From Candidatus Enterococcus moelleringii (GTDB lineage: Bacteria; Bacillota; Bacilli; Lactobacillales; Enterococcaceae): a stretch of 64,000 nt of DNA. Made by a program: the position numbers and the translations under genes. Position 1 is the first letter of the stretch. Each line of letters begins with the position of its first letter. Positions 1 through 6,771 of the stretch are shown in pieces. The stretch covers positions 19,801 to 83,800 of the forward strand of contig NZ_JAFREM010000017.1 of NCBI RefSeq assembly GCF_017377575.1, written 5' to 3'. Below the pieces are notes generated by a model. The model worked only from the letters and a program-made list of their open reading frames with translations, had not been told where the DNA came from and did no database searches.

Positions 1-1
1 A

Positions 2-91
2 ACTTGCGAAAACATTTTAACGCAATTTTTTGATCTATTAAGTGAAAGAATTCAACACATCCCATTTTTCAACAGACTAGGAGGAAAATAA
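2..91 (+). CDS. 3' end of an unidentified gene cut by the window edge
   Basis: Frame 2 is open from the left edge to a TAA at 89-91 and encodes 29 residues ending in NRLGGK. The visible part is FDLLSERIQHIPFF-like, which gives no family. The last codons GGA GGA AAA TAA also form the Shine-Dalgarno of the next gene, which starts one base after the stop. This is the same stop-A-ATG spacing used between the repeats further on, so I infer that this gene belongs to the same transcript. It could be an older member of the array or an unrelated upstream gene. The start lies outside the window. Confidence 0.45.
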   Translation, partial: TCENILTQFFDLLSERIQHIPFFNRLGGK

Positions 92-92
92 A

Positions 93-224
93 ATGATGAC
101 AACCATCGCAGTAATTATAACCTTAGGAATCGTATCGCAAATCGTCGAAGCTTTGATCGACGAAGACGCCGTAAAAGATTTTGTAATCAAACACTTGGGC
201 GAAGTACTCGCAGACGAAAAATAA
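93..224 (+). CDS. small membrane peptide, array member 1 (43 aa)
   Basis: This encodes a 43-residue peptide with a hydrophobic N-terminal segment (about residues 3-18) and a charged, probably helical C-terminal half containing IDEDAVKDFV. It aligns with the following genes over SQIVEALIDEDAVK versus SQVVEQNMDKEAVK, so it is the most diverged member of the array. It starts one base after the preceding stop, with GGAGG at 80-84; a second ATG follows directly. It ends earlier than the later copies, at ADEK, leaving 24 bases before the next start that still carry the GGAGG. No known family is recognised. A membrane location is inferred from hydrophobicity only. Confidence 0.65.
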   Translation: MMTTIAVIITLGIVSQIVEALIDEDAVKDFVIKHLGEVLADEK

Positions 225-248
225 AACTAAAAAACGGAGGAAATTAAA

Positions 249-404
249 ATGAAAAAAATCATCATCGCAATTATCGCAGTAGTAAGTCTAGGATTGGTAT
301 CGCAAGTAGTAGAACAAAACATGGACAAGGAAGCCGTAAAAGAAGCAGTAACAGCAACATTCAAAACACCCGCTGACGAAAAAACAGAAAACGGAGGAAA
401 TTAA
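249..404 (+). CDS. small membrane peptide, array member 2 (51 aa)
   Basis: This 51-residue peptide begins MKKIIIAIIAVV, has a hydrophobic helix at about residues 4-21, then an amphipathic charged stretch (MDKEAVKEAV) and a Thr/Pro/acidic tail ending TENGGN. It is nearly identical to the next two genes. The final codons GGA GGA AAT TAA supply the ribosome binding site of the following gene, which starts one base after the stop, so translation is probably coupled. The N terminus resembles a signal or anchor sequence but has no clear AXA cleavage site. Function is unknown; a secreted or membrane-active peptide is one possibility. Confidence 0.75.
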   Translation: MKKIIIAIIAVVSLGLVSQVVEQNMDKEAVKEAVTATFKTPADEKTENGGN

Positions 405-405
405 A

Positions 406-561
406 ATGAAAAAAATCATCATCGCAATTATAGCAGTAGTAGGTTTAGGACTGGTATCGCAAGTAGTAGAACAAAACATGGACAAAGAAGCCGTAAAAGA
501 AGCAGTAACCAGCACCTTCAAAACACCCGCTGACGAAAAAACAGAAAATGGAGGAAATTAA
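406..561 (+). CDS. small membrane peptide, array member 3 (51 aa)
   Basis: This encodes a 51-residue peptide differing from member 2 at only a few positions (S13G, A36S). It has the same plan of a Lys-Lys N terminus, a hydrophobic segment to about residue 21, the charged helix MDKEAVKEAV and the tail PADEKTENGGN. The gene begins exactly 157 bases after the previous start, and its ribosome binding site lies inside the previous coding sequence. Its own 3' end again encodes the GGAGG for the next member. The near identity at DNA level indicates recent tandem duplication or gene conversion. Function is unknown. Confidence 0.75.
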   Translation: MKKIIIAIIAVVGLGLVSQVVEQNMDKEAVKEAVTSTFKTPADEKTENGGN

Positions 562-562
562 A

Positions 563-718
563 ATGAAAAAAATCATTGTCGCAATTATAGCAGTAGCAGG
601 TTTAGGTTTGGTATCACAGGTAGTTGAACGGACCATGGACAAAGAAGCCGTAAAAGAAGCAGTAACCAGCACCTTCAAAACACCAACAGACGAAAAAACA
701 GAAAACGGAGGAAATTAA
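563..718 (+). CDS. small membrane peptide, array member 4 (51 aa)
   Basis: This 51-residue copy differs from member 3 mainly near the membrane border (ERTMDKEAV instead of EQNMDKEAV) and in the tail (PTDEK instead of PADEK). It starts 157 bases after member 3, and its stop codon is separated from the next ATG by a single A, with GGAGG inside the last codons. Substitutions are spread over the peptide without frame damage. This pattern suggests the copies are under selection as proteins, although three copies are too few to prove it by eye. Confidence 0.75.
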   Translation: MKKIIVAIIAVAGLGLVSQVVERTMDKEAVKEAVTSTFKTPTDEKTENGGN

Positions 719-719
719 A

Positions 720-911
720 ATGAAAAAAATGATTATCGCAATTGCAGCAGTAATAAGTCTAGGATTAGCATCACAGGTAGTGGAACACACAATCAACGAA
801 GAAGCAGTAAAGACAACTGTCCAAACTTACCTCAAAGAAACACCAGACGAAGACGACGAAGAAAACATCAGTTTTGAAGAAAACAGCTTCAGCGAATGGC
901 TAGGATTTTAG
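720..911 (+). CDS. small membrane peptide, last array member (63 aa)
   Basis: This is the terminal member of the array, 63 residues long. The N-terminal half matches the other copies (MKKMIIAIAAVISLGLASQVVE). The C-terminal half is longer and strongly acidic (TPDEDDEENISFEEN) and ends in an aromatic motif, FSEWLGF. It lacks the GGN tail, which fits the idea that this tail exists in other members only because it encodes the next ribosome binding site. An intrinsic terminator follows 12 bases after the stop. Function is unknown; the different tail may mean a specialised partner subunit. Confidence 0.75.
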   Translation: MKKMIIAIAAVISLGLASQVVEHTINEEAVKTTVQTYLKETPDEDDEENISFEENSFSEWLGF

Positions 912-923
912 AATAGAAAACAG

Positions 924-962
924 CGAGGCCCCAAGACAATCAAATCTTGGGGCCTCGTTTTG
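924..962 (+). terminator. intrinsic terminator of the small-peptide array
   Basis: A perfect 13-bp stem (924-936 with 945-957) with an 8-base loop is followed by a T-rich run. It lies 12 bases after the last peptide gene and separates the array from the ABC transporter genes. Confidence 0.9.
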
Positions 963-1008
963 TATTTAACCAACGTCAATGATGTCTGTCTTCCCAAACT
1001 AGCCTTTC

Positions 1009-1037
1009 TCATGACAAATGTCATAAAAAGTCATGAC
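1009..1037 (+). promoter_or_regulatory. nested inverted repeats upstream of the ABC/two-component genes, possible response-regulator site
   Basis: TCATGAC (1009-1015) is repeated in inverted form as GTCATGA (1030-1036), and inside it ATGAC-aaat-GTCAT (1011-1024) is a perfect smaller palindrome. The region lies about 70-100 bases before the ABC ATPase gene. A possible -10 (TATAAA, 1081-1086) has no good -35, which would fit an activator-dependent promoter. Binding by the LuxR-type regulator at 3694 is an inference. Confidence 0.4.
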
Positions 1038-1106
1038 GAATCCTTCTTAATTCCCGAGCCTAATTTCGGTAAACTATGTCTATAAAGAAGAAGCGAGGGA
1101 GCGAAA

Positions 1107-1769
1107 ATGGAAAATCTAGTGAACGTAAAAAATATAAGTGTTACCTTTAAACGAAAAATAGCCCTGGAAACAATCGATTGCCACTTAGCAAAAGGTGAAG
1201 TGGTGGGACTGGTGGGACCAAACGGTGCAGGGAAAACCACACTCATGAAAGCTATGATCGGTTTTATCCCAGTCAGCAAAGGAGAAATCCAGCAAGCAAA
1301 GGATACCGCAATGGAAGCTCTGATCGAGCAGCCTGGACTTTACCCATTCTTATCTGGCTGGGATCATTTACAACTATTCTCTGAGAACCAGCAGATAAAA
1401 GGGGAACTTGATCGCTTGATCACCTTGCTGGACATGCACGAGTTTATCAACAAAAAGACCAAGGATTATTCGTTGGGGATGAAGCAGCGGCTGGGAATTG
1501 CCTTGGCTTTACTGAATCGGCCGCAAGTGGTGATTTTGGATGAGCCCATGAATGGCTTAGATCCTTACTCAGTCAAGTTGCTGAAGAAAGCCATTTTAAC
1601 CTACAAGGAAAACGGAACAGCCTTCCTCATCTCCAGCCACATACTCAGCGAGCTGGAGCAATTAGTGGACCGGGTCATCCTGCTGAAGGCCGGAAAACTA
1701 GTGGAAAACGTGGAGCACCCTGAATTATTGGAAAACTTTGAAGATGACTTATTAGCCAAATTAGCCTAA
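1107..1769 (+). CDS. ABC transporter ATP-binding protein, BcrA/lantibiotic-immunity type
   Basis: This 220-residue protein is a single nucleotide-binding domain. Walker A GPNGAGKTT is at residues 37-45, the signature YSLGMKQRLG at 121-130 and Walker B VVILDEP at 141-147. The SLGMKQR form of the signature is typical of ATPases of bacitracin, lantibiotic-immunity and other ABC-2 exporters. It should pair with the permease encoded 13 bases downstream to form a membrane export or protection complex. The ribosome binding site GAGGGAG lies at a good distance. The neighbours (two-component system downstream, membrane-peptide array upstream) suggest a role in handling a peptide or membrane-active compound; the substrate is not shown. 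Confidence 0.9.
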   Translation: MENLVNVKNISVTFKRKIALETIDCHLAKGEVVGLVGPNGAGKTTLMKAMIGFIPVSKGEIQQAKDTAMEALIEQPGLYPFLSGWDHLQLFSENQQIKGELDRLITLLDMHEFINKKTKDYSLGMKQRLGIALALLNRPQVVILDEPMNGLDPYSVKLLKKAILTYKENGTAFLISSHILSELEQLVDRVILLKAGKLVENVEHPELLENFEDDLLAKLA

Positions 1770-1782
1770 GGAGATGGATAAA

Positions 1783-2541
1783 ATGAAAAACGCAATAAAA
1801 CAGGAAGTATTCAAACTAACGAAGCAGCAGATTATTCTGAAGCAAACACTGATCTTGAGCTTTATGATTACCAGCTTTGCCTGTGTCACCAAGTTTGGCA
1901 ATTTTGACATGCTGTCGGCGGATAAATTGGTGCTAACTTGCTTTAACAGCAGCTGGCTGATCGTTTTCTTCATGGTCTATCTAGCCAGCCAAACCTTCTC
2001 CATGGAATTTCGTTTTGGTACGATTAAGAACCTGCTGCAAAAAAATCAGCAGCGCCGCACGATTTTCTTCAGCAAACTCATCACTCTGCTAGGCTACTCA
2101 GTTTATCTGAATGTCGTAGCAATCACAGTAACCATTTGTCTCAGCATGATTCTTTTTCCCGAAGTCTCTCTTGAGCAAACGGATGTGATCCGTACCTTGT
2201 TTACGAACTTGTTAGGAAACTTCGCAGGAATGTGGCTGTTCGCCAGTCTTTCATTAATGATTTCGCTGGTTGTCACCAACGAATCCTTGGCTAGCATGCT
2301 GGGAATTGTCACTTATTTTCTTTCATCCATGCTGGCAGGTATGCAGTTTATGGTGCTGGATCGCTTCAGCTGGCTGCGTTGGAACCCGTTGAACATGCTG
2401 AATTTAAGCAATCAAATAAACAACCACAGCATGGAAAAGCTGACCCAATTAGCCACCAATCAGTTGTTAGTGGGCAATCTCGTTTACATTTTAGGCTTTG
2501 TCTTAGTTGCCTGCTTGGTATTTAACCGCAAAAAGGTTTAA
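1783..2541 (+). CDS. ABC-2 type permease
   Basis: This 252-residue integral membrane protein has about six hydrophobic segments, starting after a short basic N terminus (MKNAIKQEVFKLTKQQ). The size and topology fit the permeases that partner BcrA-like ATPases. I chose the ATG at 1783 because AAGGAG at 1768-1773 lies nine bases before it, whereas the ATG at 1774 directly abuts that site. The gene follows the ATPase closely and is followed after 47 bases by the histidine kinase, so all four genes probably form one operon. The substrate is unknown. Confidence 0.85.
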   Translation: MKNAIKQEVFKLTKQQIILKQTLILSFMITSFACVTKFGNFDMLSADKLVLTCFNSSWLIVFFMVYLASQTFSMEFRFGTIKNLLQKNQQRRTIFFSKLITLLGYSVYLNVVAITVTICLSMILFPEVSLEQTDVIRTLFTNLLGNFAGMWLFASLSLMISLVVTNESLASMLGIVTYFLSSMLAGMQFMVLDRFSWLRWNPLNMLNLSNQINNHSMEKLTQLATNQLLVGNLVYILGFVLVACLVFNRKKV

Positions 2542-2588
2542 CTGGTATGGTATCATCGTAGATAAGAGCATCATAGAAAGGAAAACTC

Positions 2589-3701
2589 ATGACTAAATTT
2601 CGCTTATTTCCCAAGGGAGAAAATCTTTCCTCCCTGATCTGGATGCTGTTTCTATTAATTCCCTTTCTTTCCAGGTTTCCTTTTGATACCTTTGAGAAGC
2701 AATTTTCGACAATTGTGCTGCTGCTGTTTTGCTGGTTTTACCGGAATGCCATGTTCCAAGGAAAGTATTTTGTCTACTGGCTGATGGGTCAATATGTAGT
2801 TGCCGCCTTTTATGGCTTGGCACTAGGGTACGTTTACTTGTTCATGTTTCCCTCGTGGCAGATGGGCTTCGGCTTTCCTAAGATGAAAAAATCCACCTTC
2901 TGGCTGTTGTTCTTTGGTCAGATGGGGATCATAGTCATCGGGCTGATTTTCGGACCCATCGATAATCCAGCCTTTGGCGGCAATCAGATGGTGATGGCGA
3001 TTCCCTTCAGCTTGTTTACCATCATCGCACCGCTGCCAGGCCGGGAATTTCAAAAAACGATCGAGCAGCGCAAGCAATTGTACCAGGCCAATCAACGGCT
3101 GGAAGCGGTGATTAAGAGTGAAGAGCGCAACCGAATTGCCCGAGAATTGCACGACTCGTTAGGTCAATCCTTATCGGTGATGACCCTCAAGCTGGATTTG
3201 GCGCAAAAGATTTTAGCCAAAAATCCACAAATGGTGGCAGACGAACTGCAGGAAGTGGAACAGCTTTCTCGATCAACCTTGAAAACCGTTCGGGAAATCG
3301 TTTCGGATATGCGGAAGCGGTCGATTCGGGAAGAACTAATTGATATGAACCAAGCCCTGACATCGGCTGAAATTATTTTAACCACGGAAAACGAGGAGCT
3401 GGCCAATAACCTGTCCGCCGATCAGCAAAATGAACTCAGCAATGTGCTACGGGAAGCAGTCACCAACATCATCCGCCACAGCAAAGCCACCTTTTGTACC
3501 ATCGATTTTGCCATCGAAGCCGGCTGGTTGAAGCTTTCGATTAAGGACAACGGCATCGGCGCCAAAGATCTGATTGCAGGAAACGGTCTGACTGGTATGA
3601 AGGAACGAGTGGAAAAGCTATGCGGAACCATCTTAATACAAGACGAACGAGGAACGCGGCTGTCGATTGCGGTTCCTTTGGAGGAGGCATTGAATGATTA
3701 A
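2589..3701 (+). CDS. sensor histidine kinase, DesK/LiaS (HisKA_3) family
   Basis: This 370-residue sensor has an N-terminal half with about five or six membrane segments (to residue 150), a coiled linker, and the HisKA_3 dimerisation motif ERNRIARELHDSLGQ with the phosphorylated histidine at about residue 188. A HATPase domain follows with an N-box (LREAVTNIIRHS), DNGIGA and GNGLTGMKERV. There is no large extracellular domain, so it probably senses within or at the membrane. Its 3' end overlaps the response-regulator gene by 8 bases, so the two are translationally linked. Together with the upstream ABC genes it resembles peptide- or envelope-stress-sensing modules; the signal is unknown. Confidence 0.9.
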   Translation: MTKFRLFPKGENLSSLIWMLFLLIPFLSRFPFDTFEKQFSTIVLLLFCWFYRNAMFQGKYFVYWLMGQYVVAAFYGLALGYVYLFMFPSWQMGFGFPKMKKSTFWLLFFGQMGIIVIGLIFGPIDNPAFGGNQMVMAIPFSLFTIIAPLPGREFQKTIEQRKQLYQANQRLEAVIKSEERNRIARELHDSLGQSLSVMTLKLDLAQKILAKNPQMVADELQEVEQLSRSTLKTVREIVSDMRKRSIREELIDMNQALTSAEIILTTENEELANNLSADQQNELSNVLREAVTNIIRHSKATFCTIDFAIEAGWLKLSIKDNGIGAKDLIAGNGLTGMKERVEKLCGTILIQDERGTRLSIAVPLEEALND

Positions 3702-4293
3702 ATTATTGATAGCTGAAGATCAAGGCCTGCTGTCATCAGCCTTAGCCATGATTTTGAATTTGGAGGAGGACCTGGAGGTAGTGGGCACTGCCAAGGATTG
3801 GGCCGAAGCGACTGCCATGCTGAAACAGCTGCAGCCGGATATTCTGCTGACCGATATCGAAATGCCCCACAAAACCGGCTTGGACTTAGCGGAAGAATTA
3901 AAGGACAGTCCCATCAAGGTGATTATTCTGACCACCTTTGCCCGCGATGGGTACTTTGAAAAGGCGGTGGATGCCAAGGTATCTGCCTATTTGTTGAAGG
4001 ACACTCCCAGCGAGGAATTGATCCAGCACATCCGCGCAGCGATGACCGGCAAAGTATATTACGAACCTTCCTTAATTACTGGCTACATGAACAATCAGCG
4101 TAATCCTTTAACGCCGAAAGAGCAGGAAATTCTCAATCTGATTGCCACCGGAGCCACCTCAAAGGATATTTCCGCCCAGCTCTATTTAACCGATGGCACC
4201 ATCCGCAATTATATTTCGGAAATTATTAGCAAACTAGGCGCCAAAAACCGCGTCGATGCCGCCGCCAAGGCAAAGGAAAACGGCTGGCTATAA
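3694..4293 (+). CDS. response regulator, NarL/LuxR family
   Basis: This 199-residue regulator has a receiver domain with the acidic pair ED (residues 8-9) and the phospho-acceptor Asp at about 54 (LLTDIEMP). A LuxR-type helix-turn-helix follows (LTPKEQEILNLIATGATSKDI). It is the cognate partner of the kinase it overlaps. The obvious candidate target is its own operon, through the inverted repeats near 1009-1037. A strong terminator follows the stop. The array of small peptides upstream could also be a target, but its promoter lies outside the window. Confidence 0.92.
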   Translation: MIKLLIAEDQGLLSSALAMILNLEEDLEVVGTAKDWAEATAMLKQLQPDILLTDIEMPHKTGLDLAEELKDSPIKVIILTTFARDGYFEKAVDAKVSAYLLKDTPSEELIQHIRAAMTGKVYYEPSLITGYMNNQRNPLTPKEQEILNLIATGATSKDISAQLYLTDGTIRNYISEIISKLGAKNRVDAAAKAKENGWL

Positions 4294-4299
4294 AAAAGA

Positions 4300-4335
4300 A
4301 CGTCTGGTAGATCACCTAAATGATCTGCCAGACGT
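4300..4335. terminator. bidirectional intrinsic terminator
   Basis: A 15-bp stem (4300-4314 with 4321-4335, one G-U pair) with a 6-base loop sits between two convergent genes. A-rich sequence precedes it and T-rich sequence follows, so it can serve both the response regulator and the DUF1576 gene. Confidence 0.85.
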
Positions 4336-5700
4336 TTATTCGTAATTAAGAGGAAATACCCGTCGTTTCAATCGATCGATTAAGGCGATGATTTGGACCA
4401 GTATTTTTTGTTCGACGTGAATCAGCTTGCTGTAAGCCGCGCTGAAGATTTTGTTCAGTAACGGGTATTGGAAAATCAGGTAGCGCATCATATCCAAGAA
4501 AAGAACGGTCACGCCGCCGGAAAAGCCGCAGTTGTAAAGGTTGACCCCAGCCGTCAGCACATGGGCGTTACGAGAAATCACCGTATACACCACACCAGAT
4601 AAAATCCCCGACATCAGGCCGTATTTTCTAGCAAAAGGCGCTAAGGTGCTGGCAAAAAACAGGATAACGATGGTGGTGGTAGACGTAAGATCCTGGAAAA
4701 AGAACCAAGAGGCCACCAGCACCCCGCAAGCTGGAAAGAAATAGTAACGGAAATTGAAGCCATACATACTAAATCCAGCAAAGGTTAAAATCGTACCCAC
4801 CAGCAAGCCGTTTAGCGGAACCTGTAAAATCAATGGAACCGACAAGCCCATCAAACCATATAGTGAAAAACGAATCAGCTTTAAGAGACTCAGCCGCGTT
4901 CCTTTATGAAGTTTTTTTTCGAAGGCTATTCGCACAAATGAATAGACAATCGGTGCAGTGAAAAGGATCAATAGGAAGACAAACAGCGCTTGGCTGTGGG
5001 CCGCATTCAGCCGATGAGGCATAACGCGGATATGTAACAAATTACGAGTGGCAAAATTACCCACCAAACCAATACAACCAGCTGAAAAGCCCATATTGTA
5101 CAGATTCATTTCTCTCGTGTGGGCCTTCAAATAATGGAACACCGGAATACTGATGTAGCCGATCACCAAACCAACTAGGACAGCGATGGCTTTATTTTGC
5201 AGCGGAAATGAGCTAGGTGCTGTATAAATGACGCTGACCATCGGAGACAGACAGGTGCTTAATAAGCCCATAACCAGCGATTCTTGCCGAGTTGCCGGCT
5301 TATGATGCAGGTACAAAAGACTGCCTAGCAGAATCGGCGCTGAATTTGCCAGGTTCTTCCCGAAAAAGGAGAAGCCCGAAAGCAGCATAATCACCGAAAT
5401 CGTCAATGGATTAAAAGAGTGGCGGTATTTTCGTAAAATAAACAAACTAAGTAGAGTCATTAGGCCGCTGTTGGCAAAAGCCGCTCCCGGTCCAGCAAGT
5501 TCAACATAGTCGCTGATCAAATTGCTGGGAGAGCTTAAAATACGGAACATCCCGTCGATGACCGAGCTGGTTGGATAGACGACAATCGGAACGATCGTCA
5601 GCAGCAAACCATATAATAGTAGAAAGTTAAAAATCAATTCTTGTGATAGCACGAGTTCATTTTTTTTCAGTCTAATTCCTTCCTTTCTGTGGTTAATCAA
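4336..5700 (-). CDS. DUF1576 family membrane protein
   Basis: This protein of about 450 residues is almost entirely hydrophobic, with around twelve predicted membrane segments, and has conserved-looking glycine-rich stretches (NLYNMGFSAGCIGLVGNFATRN and a similar NLYNCGFSGG near the C terminus). It matches my memory of the DUF1576 family, whose function is unknown. The two NLYNxGFS motifs suggest an internal duplication, as in many transporters. The given start is a TTG overlapping the stop of the DeoR gene. A strong AGGAAGGA lies inside the frame and would better serve a start near 5670 (a CTG codon), so the N terminus is uncertain. Pairing with a DeoR regulator suggests a metabolite transporter, which is inference. 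Confidence 0.7.
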   Translation of the reverse strand: MINHRKEGIRLKKNELVLSQELIFNFLLLYGLLLTIVPIVVYPTSSVIDGMFRILSSPSNLISDYVELAGPGAAFANSGLMTLLSLFILRKYRHSFNPLTISVIMLLSGFSFFGKNLANSAPILLGSLLYLHHKPATRQESLVMGLLSTCLSPMVSVIYTAPSSFPLQNKAIAVLVGLVIGYISIPVFHYLKAHTREMNLYNMGFSAGCIGLVGNFATRNLLHIRVMPHRLNAAHSQALFVFLLILFTAPIVYSFVRIAFEKKLHKGTRLSLLKLIRFSLYGLMGLSVPLILQVPLNGLLVGTILTFAGFSMYGFNFRYYFFPACGVLVASWFFFQDLTSTTTIVILFFASTLAPFARKYGLMSGILSGVVYTVISRNAHVLTAGVNLYNCGFSGGVTVLFLDMMRYLIFQYPLLNKIFSAAYSKLIHVEQKILVQIIALIDRLKRRVFPLNYE

Positions 5701-6457
5701 CTTGAATGACCTTGACTCCTAGTTTTCGAATCTCCTTCAACGTTTCAGCCGAAGCATATTGATCGGTAATCAAATAATCAAAGACCGAAATATCAGCAAC
5801 CTTGCATTTCGAAGTCACCCCGATTTTGCGATGATCCGCCACTAAAACCTTCCGTTTCAGGGTGTGATCAAGCATCAAGGCATTGATTTTTCCTTCATTA
5901 ATAATCTCAGTAGTGACGCCGCTCTCCAGGCTCACCCCGCTGCAACCCATAATGCAAGTATCGGCATTGATGGTAGCGATCGTGTTCAAAGCAATGTCTC
6001 CCACTAAAGCTTCTTTAGGAAAACGCATCTCGCCTCCAGTTAAGAGGTAATTGTAATTGGCATTTTGCGGCAGGTGATTGATTTCCAGATTATTGGTTAC
6101 AATGGTCACATGTTCAGCATGCATATAATTCACCGTCTTCAACGCAGTCGAGCTGGCATTGATAAAAAGGGTGTCGCAATCATGAACGAATTGACCCGCT
6201 TCCCGAGCAATCGCTTTTTTCAGATGCTCTGAGCCAGACGGATCTACTTCTTCACTATCCGCATAATTAAGCGTGCAGTAGCCGTATTTGCGAACGATGT
6301 CATTTTTTTCTTCCAATAAATGCAGATCACGACGAATCGTACTCAGGGAGACATTCAGTGCTTCGGCTAATTCTTGCGTAGTCAGGTGCTGCTTCTCCTT
6401 TAACACATCCAAAATATCAGCATGTCGCCGATCAATCGCCGCTATCGAGTTTTTCAT
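5693..6457 (-). CDS. DeoR family transcriptional regulator
   Basis: This 254-residue regulator has an N-terminal helix-turn-helix of DeoR type (LTTQELAEALNVSLSTIRRDL) and a DeoRC sugar-phosphate-sensing domain with the typical INASSTA, TGGE and DHRKIG elements. Members normally repress genes for sugar or nucleoside use and respond to a phosphorylated intermediate. It is directly followed by and overlaps the DUF1576 gene, its likely target. About 300 bases upstream contain AT-rich sequence with a TATAAT-like -10 near 6517-6522 on the minus strand but no other gene. The ligand is unknown. Confidence 0.88.
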   Translation of the reverse strand: MKNSIAAIDRRHADILDVLKEKQHLTTQELAEALNVSLSTIRRDLHLLEEKNDIVRKYGYCTLNYADSEEVDPSGSEHLKKAIAREAGQFVHDCDTLFINASSTALKTVNYMHAEHVTIVTNNLEINHLPQNANYNYLLTGGEMRFPKEALVGDIALNTIATINADTCIMGCSGVSLESGVTTEIINEGKINALMLDHTLKRKVLVADHRKIGVTSKCKVADISVFDYLITDQYASAETLKEIRKLGVKVIQVD

Positions 6458-6732
6458 TCGTCATTCCTGCCTTCTTACGAGAGTCTCAAACTAGAAACCG
6501 TTTTATATGATTGTATTATATACGAAAAAGCACCCTAATAGCGCAAAAGAACATATAAAGTGCAATAAAACCATAAAAAAGTGGATTTTATGATCGTTTT
6601 ACGACGGTTTTGGCTGAGATGGGGTCGTTTAGGAAGAAGGGTGGATAGTGAAGACTGCACCGGAGCGATTTGTTCAGATCTTTTTTACGGTGCGGAAACT
6701 GAAAGAATAAGGCTAAAAATCAGTTGAAACAC
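6458..6732. other. intergenic region between the DeoR gene and the AgrA-like gene
   Basis: I see no gene here. The part near the DeoR start is AT-rich and palindrome-like (around 6505-6530) and should hold its promoter and operator. The rest is unexplained sequence with no open frame that has a ribosome binding site. Confidence 0.5.
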
Positions 6733-6771
6733 AAACAAAGGATCACTCCACCGTGGAATGATCCTTTGTTT
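6733..6771 (-). terminator. terminator of the AgrC/AgrA-like operon
   Basis: A long stem (6733-6750 with 6754-6771, one mismatch) with a 3-base loop abuts the stop codon of the LytTR response regulator. Confidence 0.8.

Larger units (their letters stand above)
249..911 (+). repeat. tandem gene repeat, period 157 bp
   Basis: Starts at 249, 406, 563 and 720 are spaced exactly 157 bases apart, and the gene at 93 begins 156 bases before the first of these. Each unit contains one complete small gene plus the ribosome binding site of the next. The three central units are nearly identical; the first and last are diverged. Confidence 0.9.

Noticed and set aside
288..796. Minus-strand open frames of 60-77 codons across the peptide array
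   Set aside because: They are repeated only because the plus-strand genes are repeated, have poly-Phe/Cys composition and no ribosome binding sites.
2823..3152. Minus-strand open frame of 109 codons inside the DesK-type kinase gene
   Set aside because: Antisense shadow with no start signals or recognisable domain.
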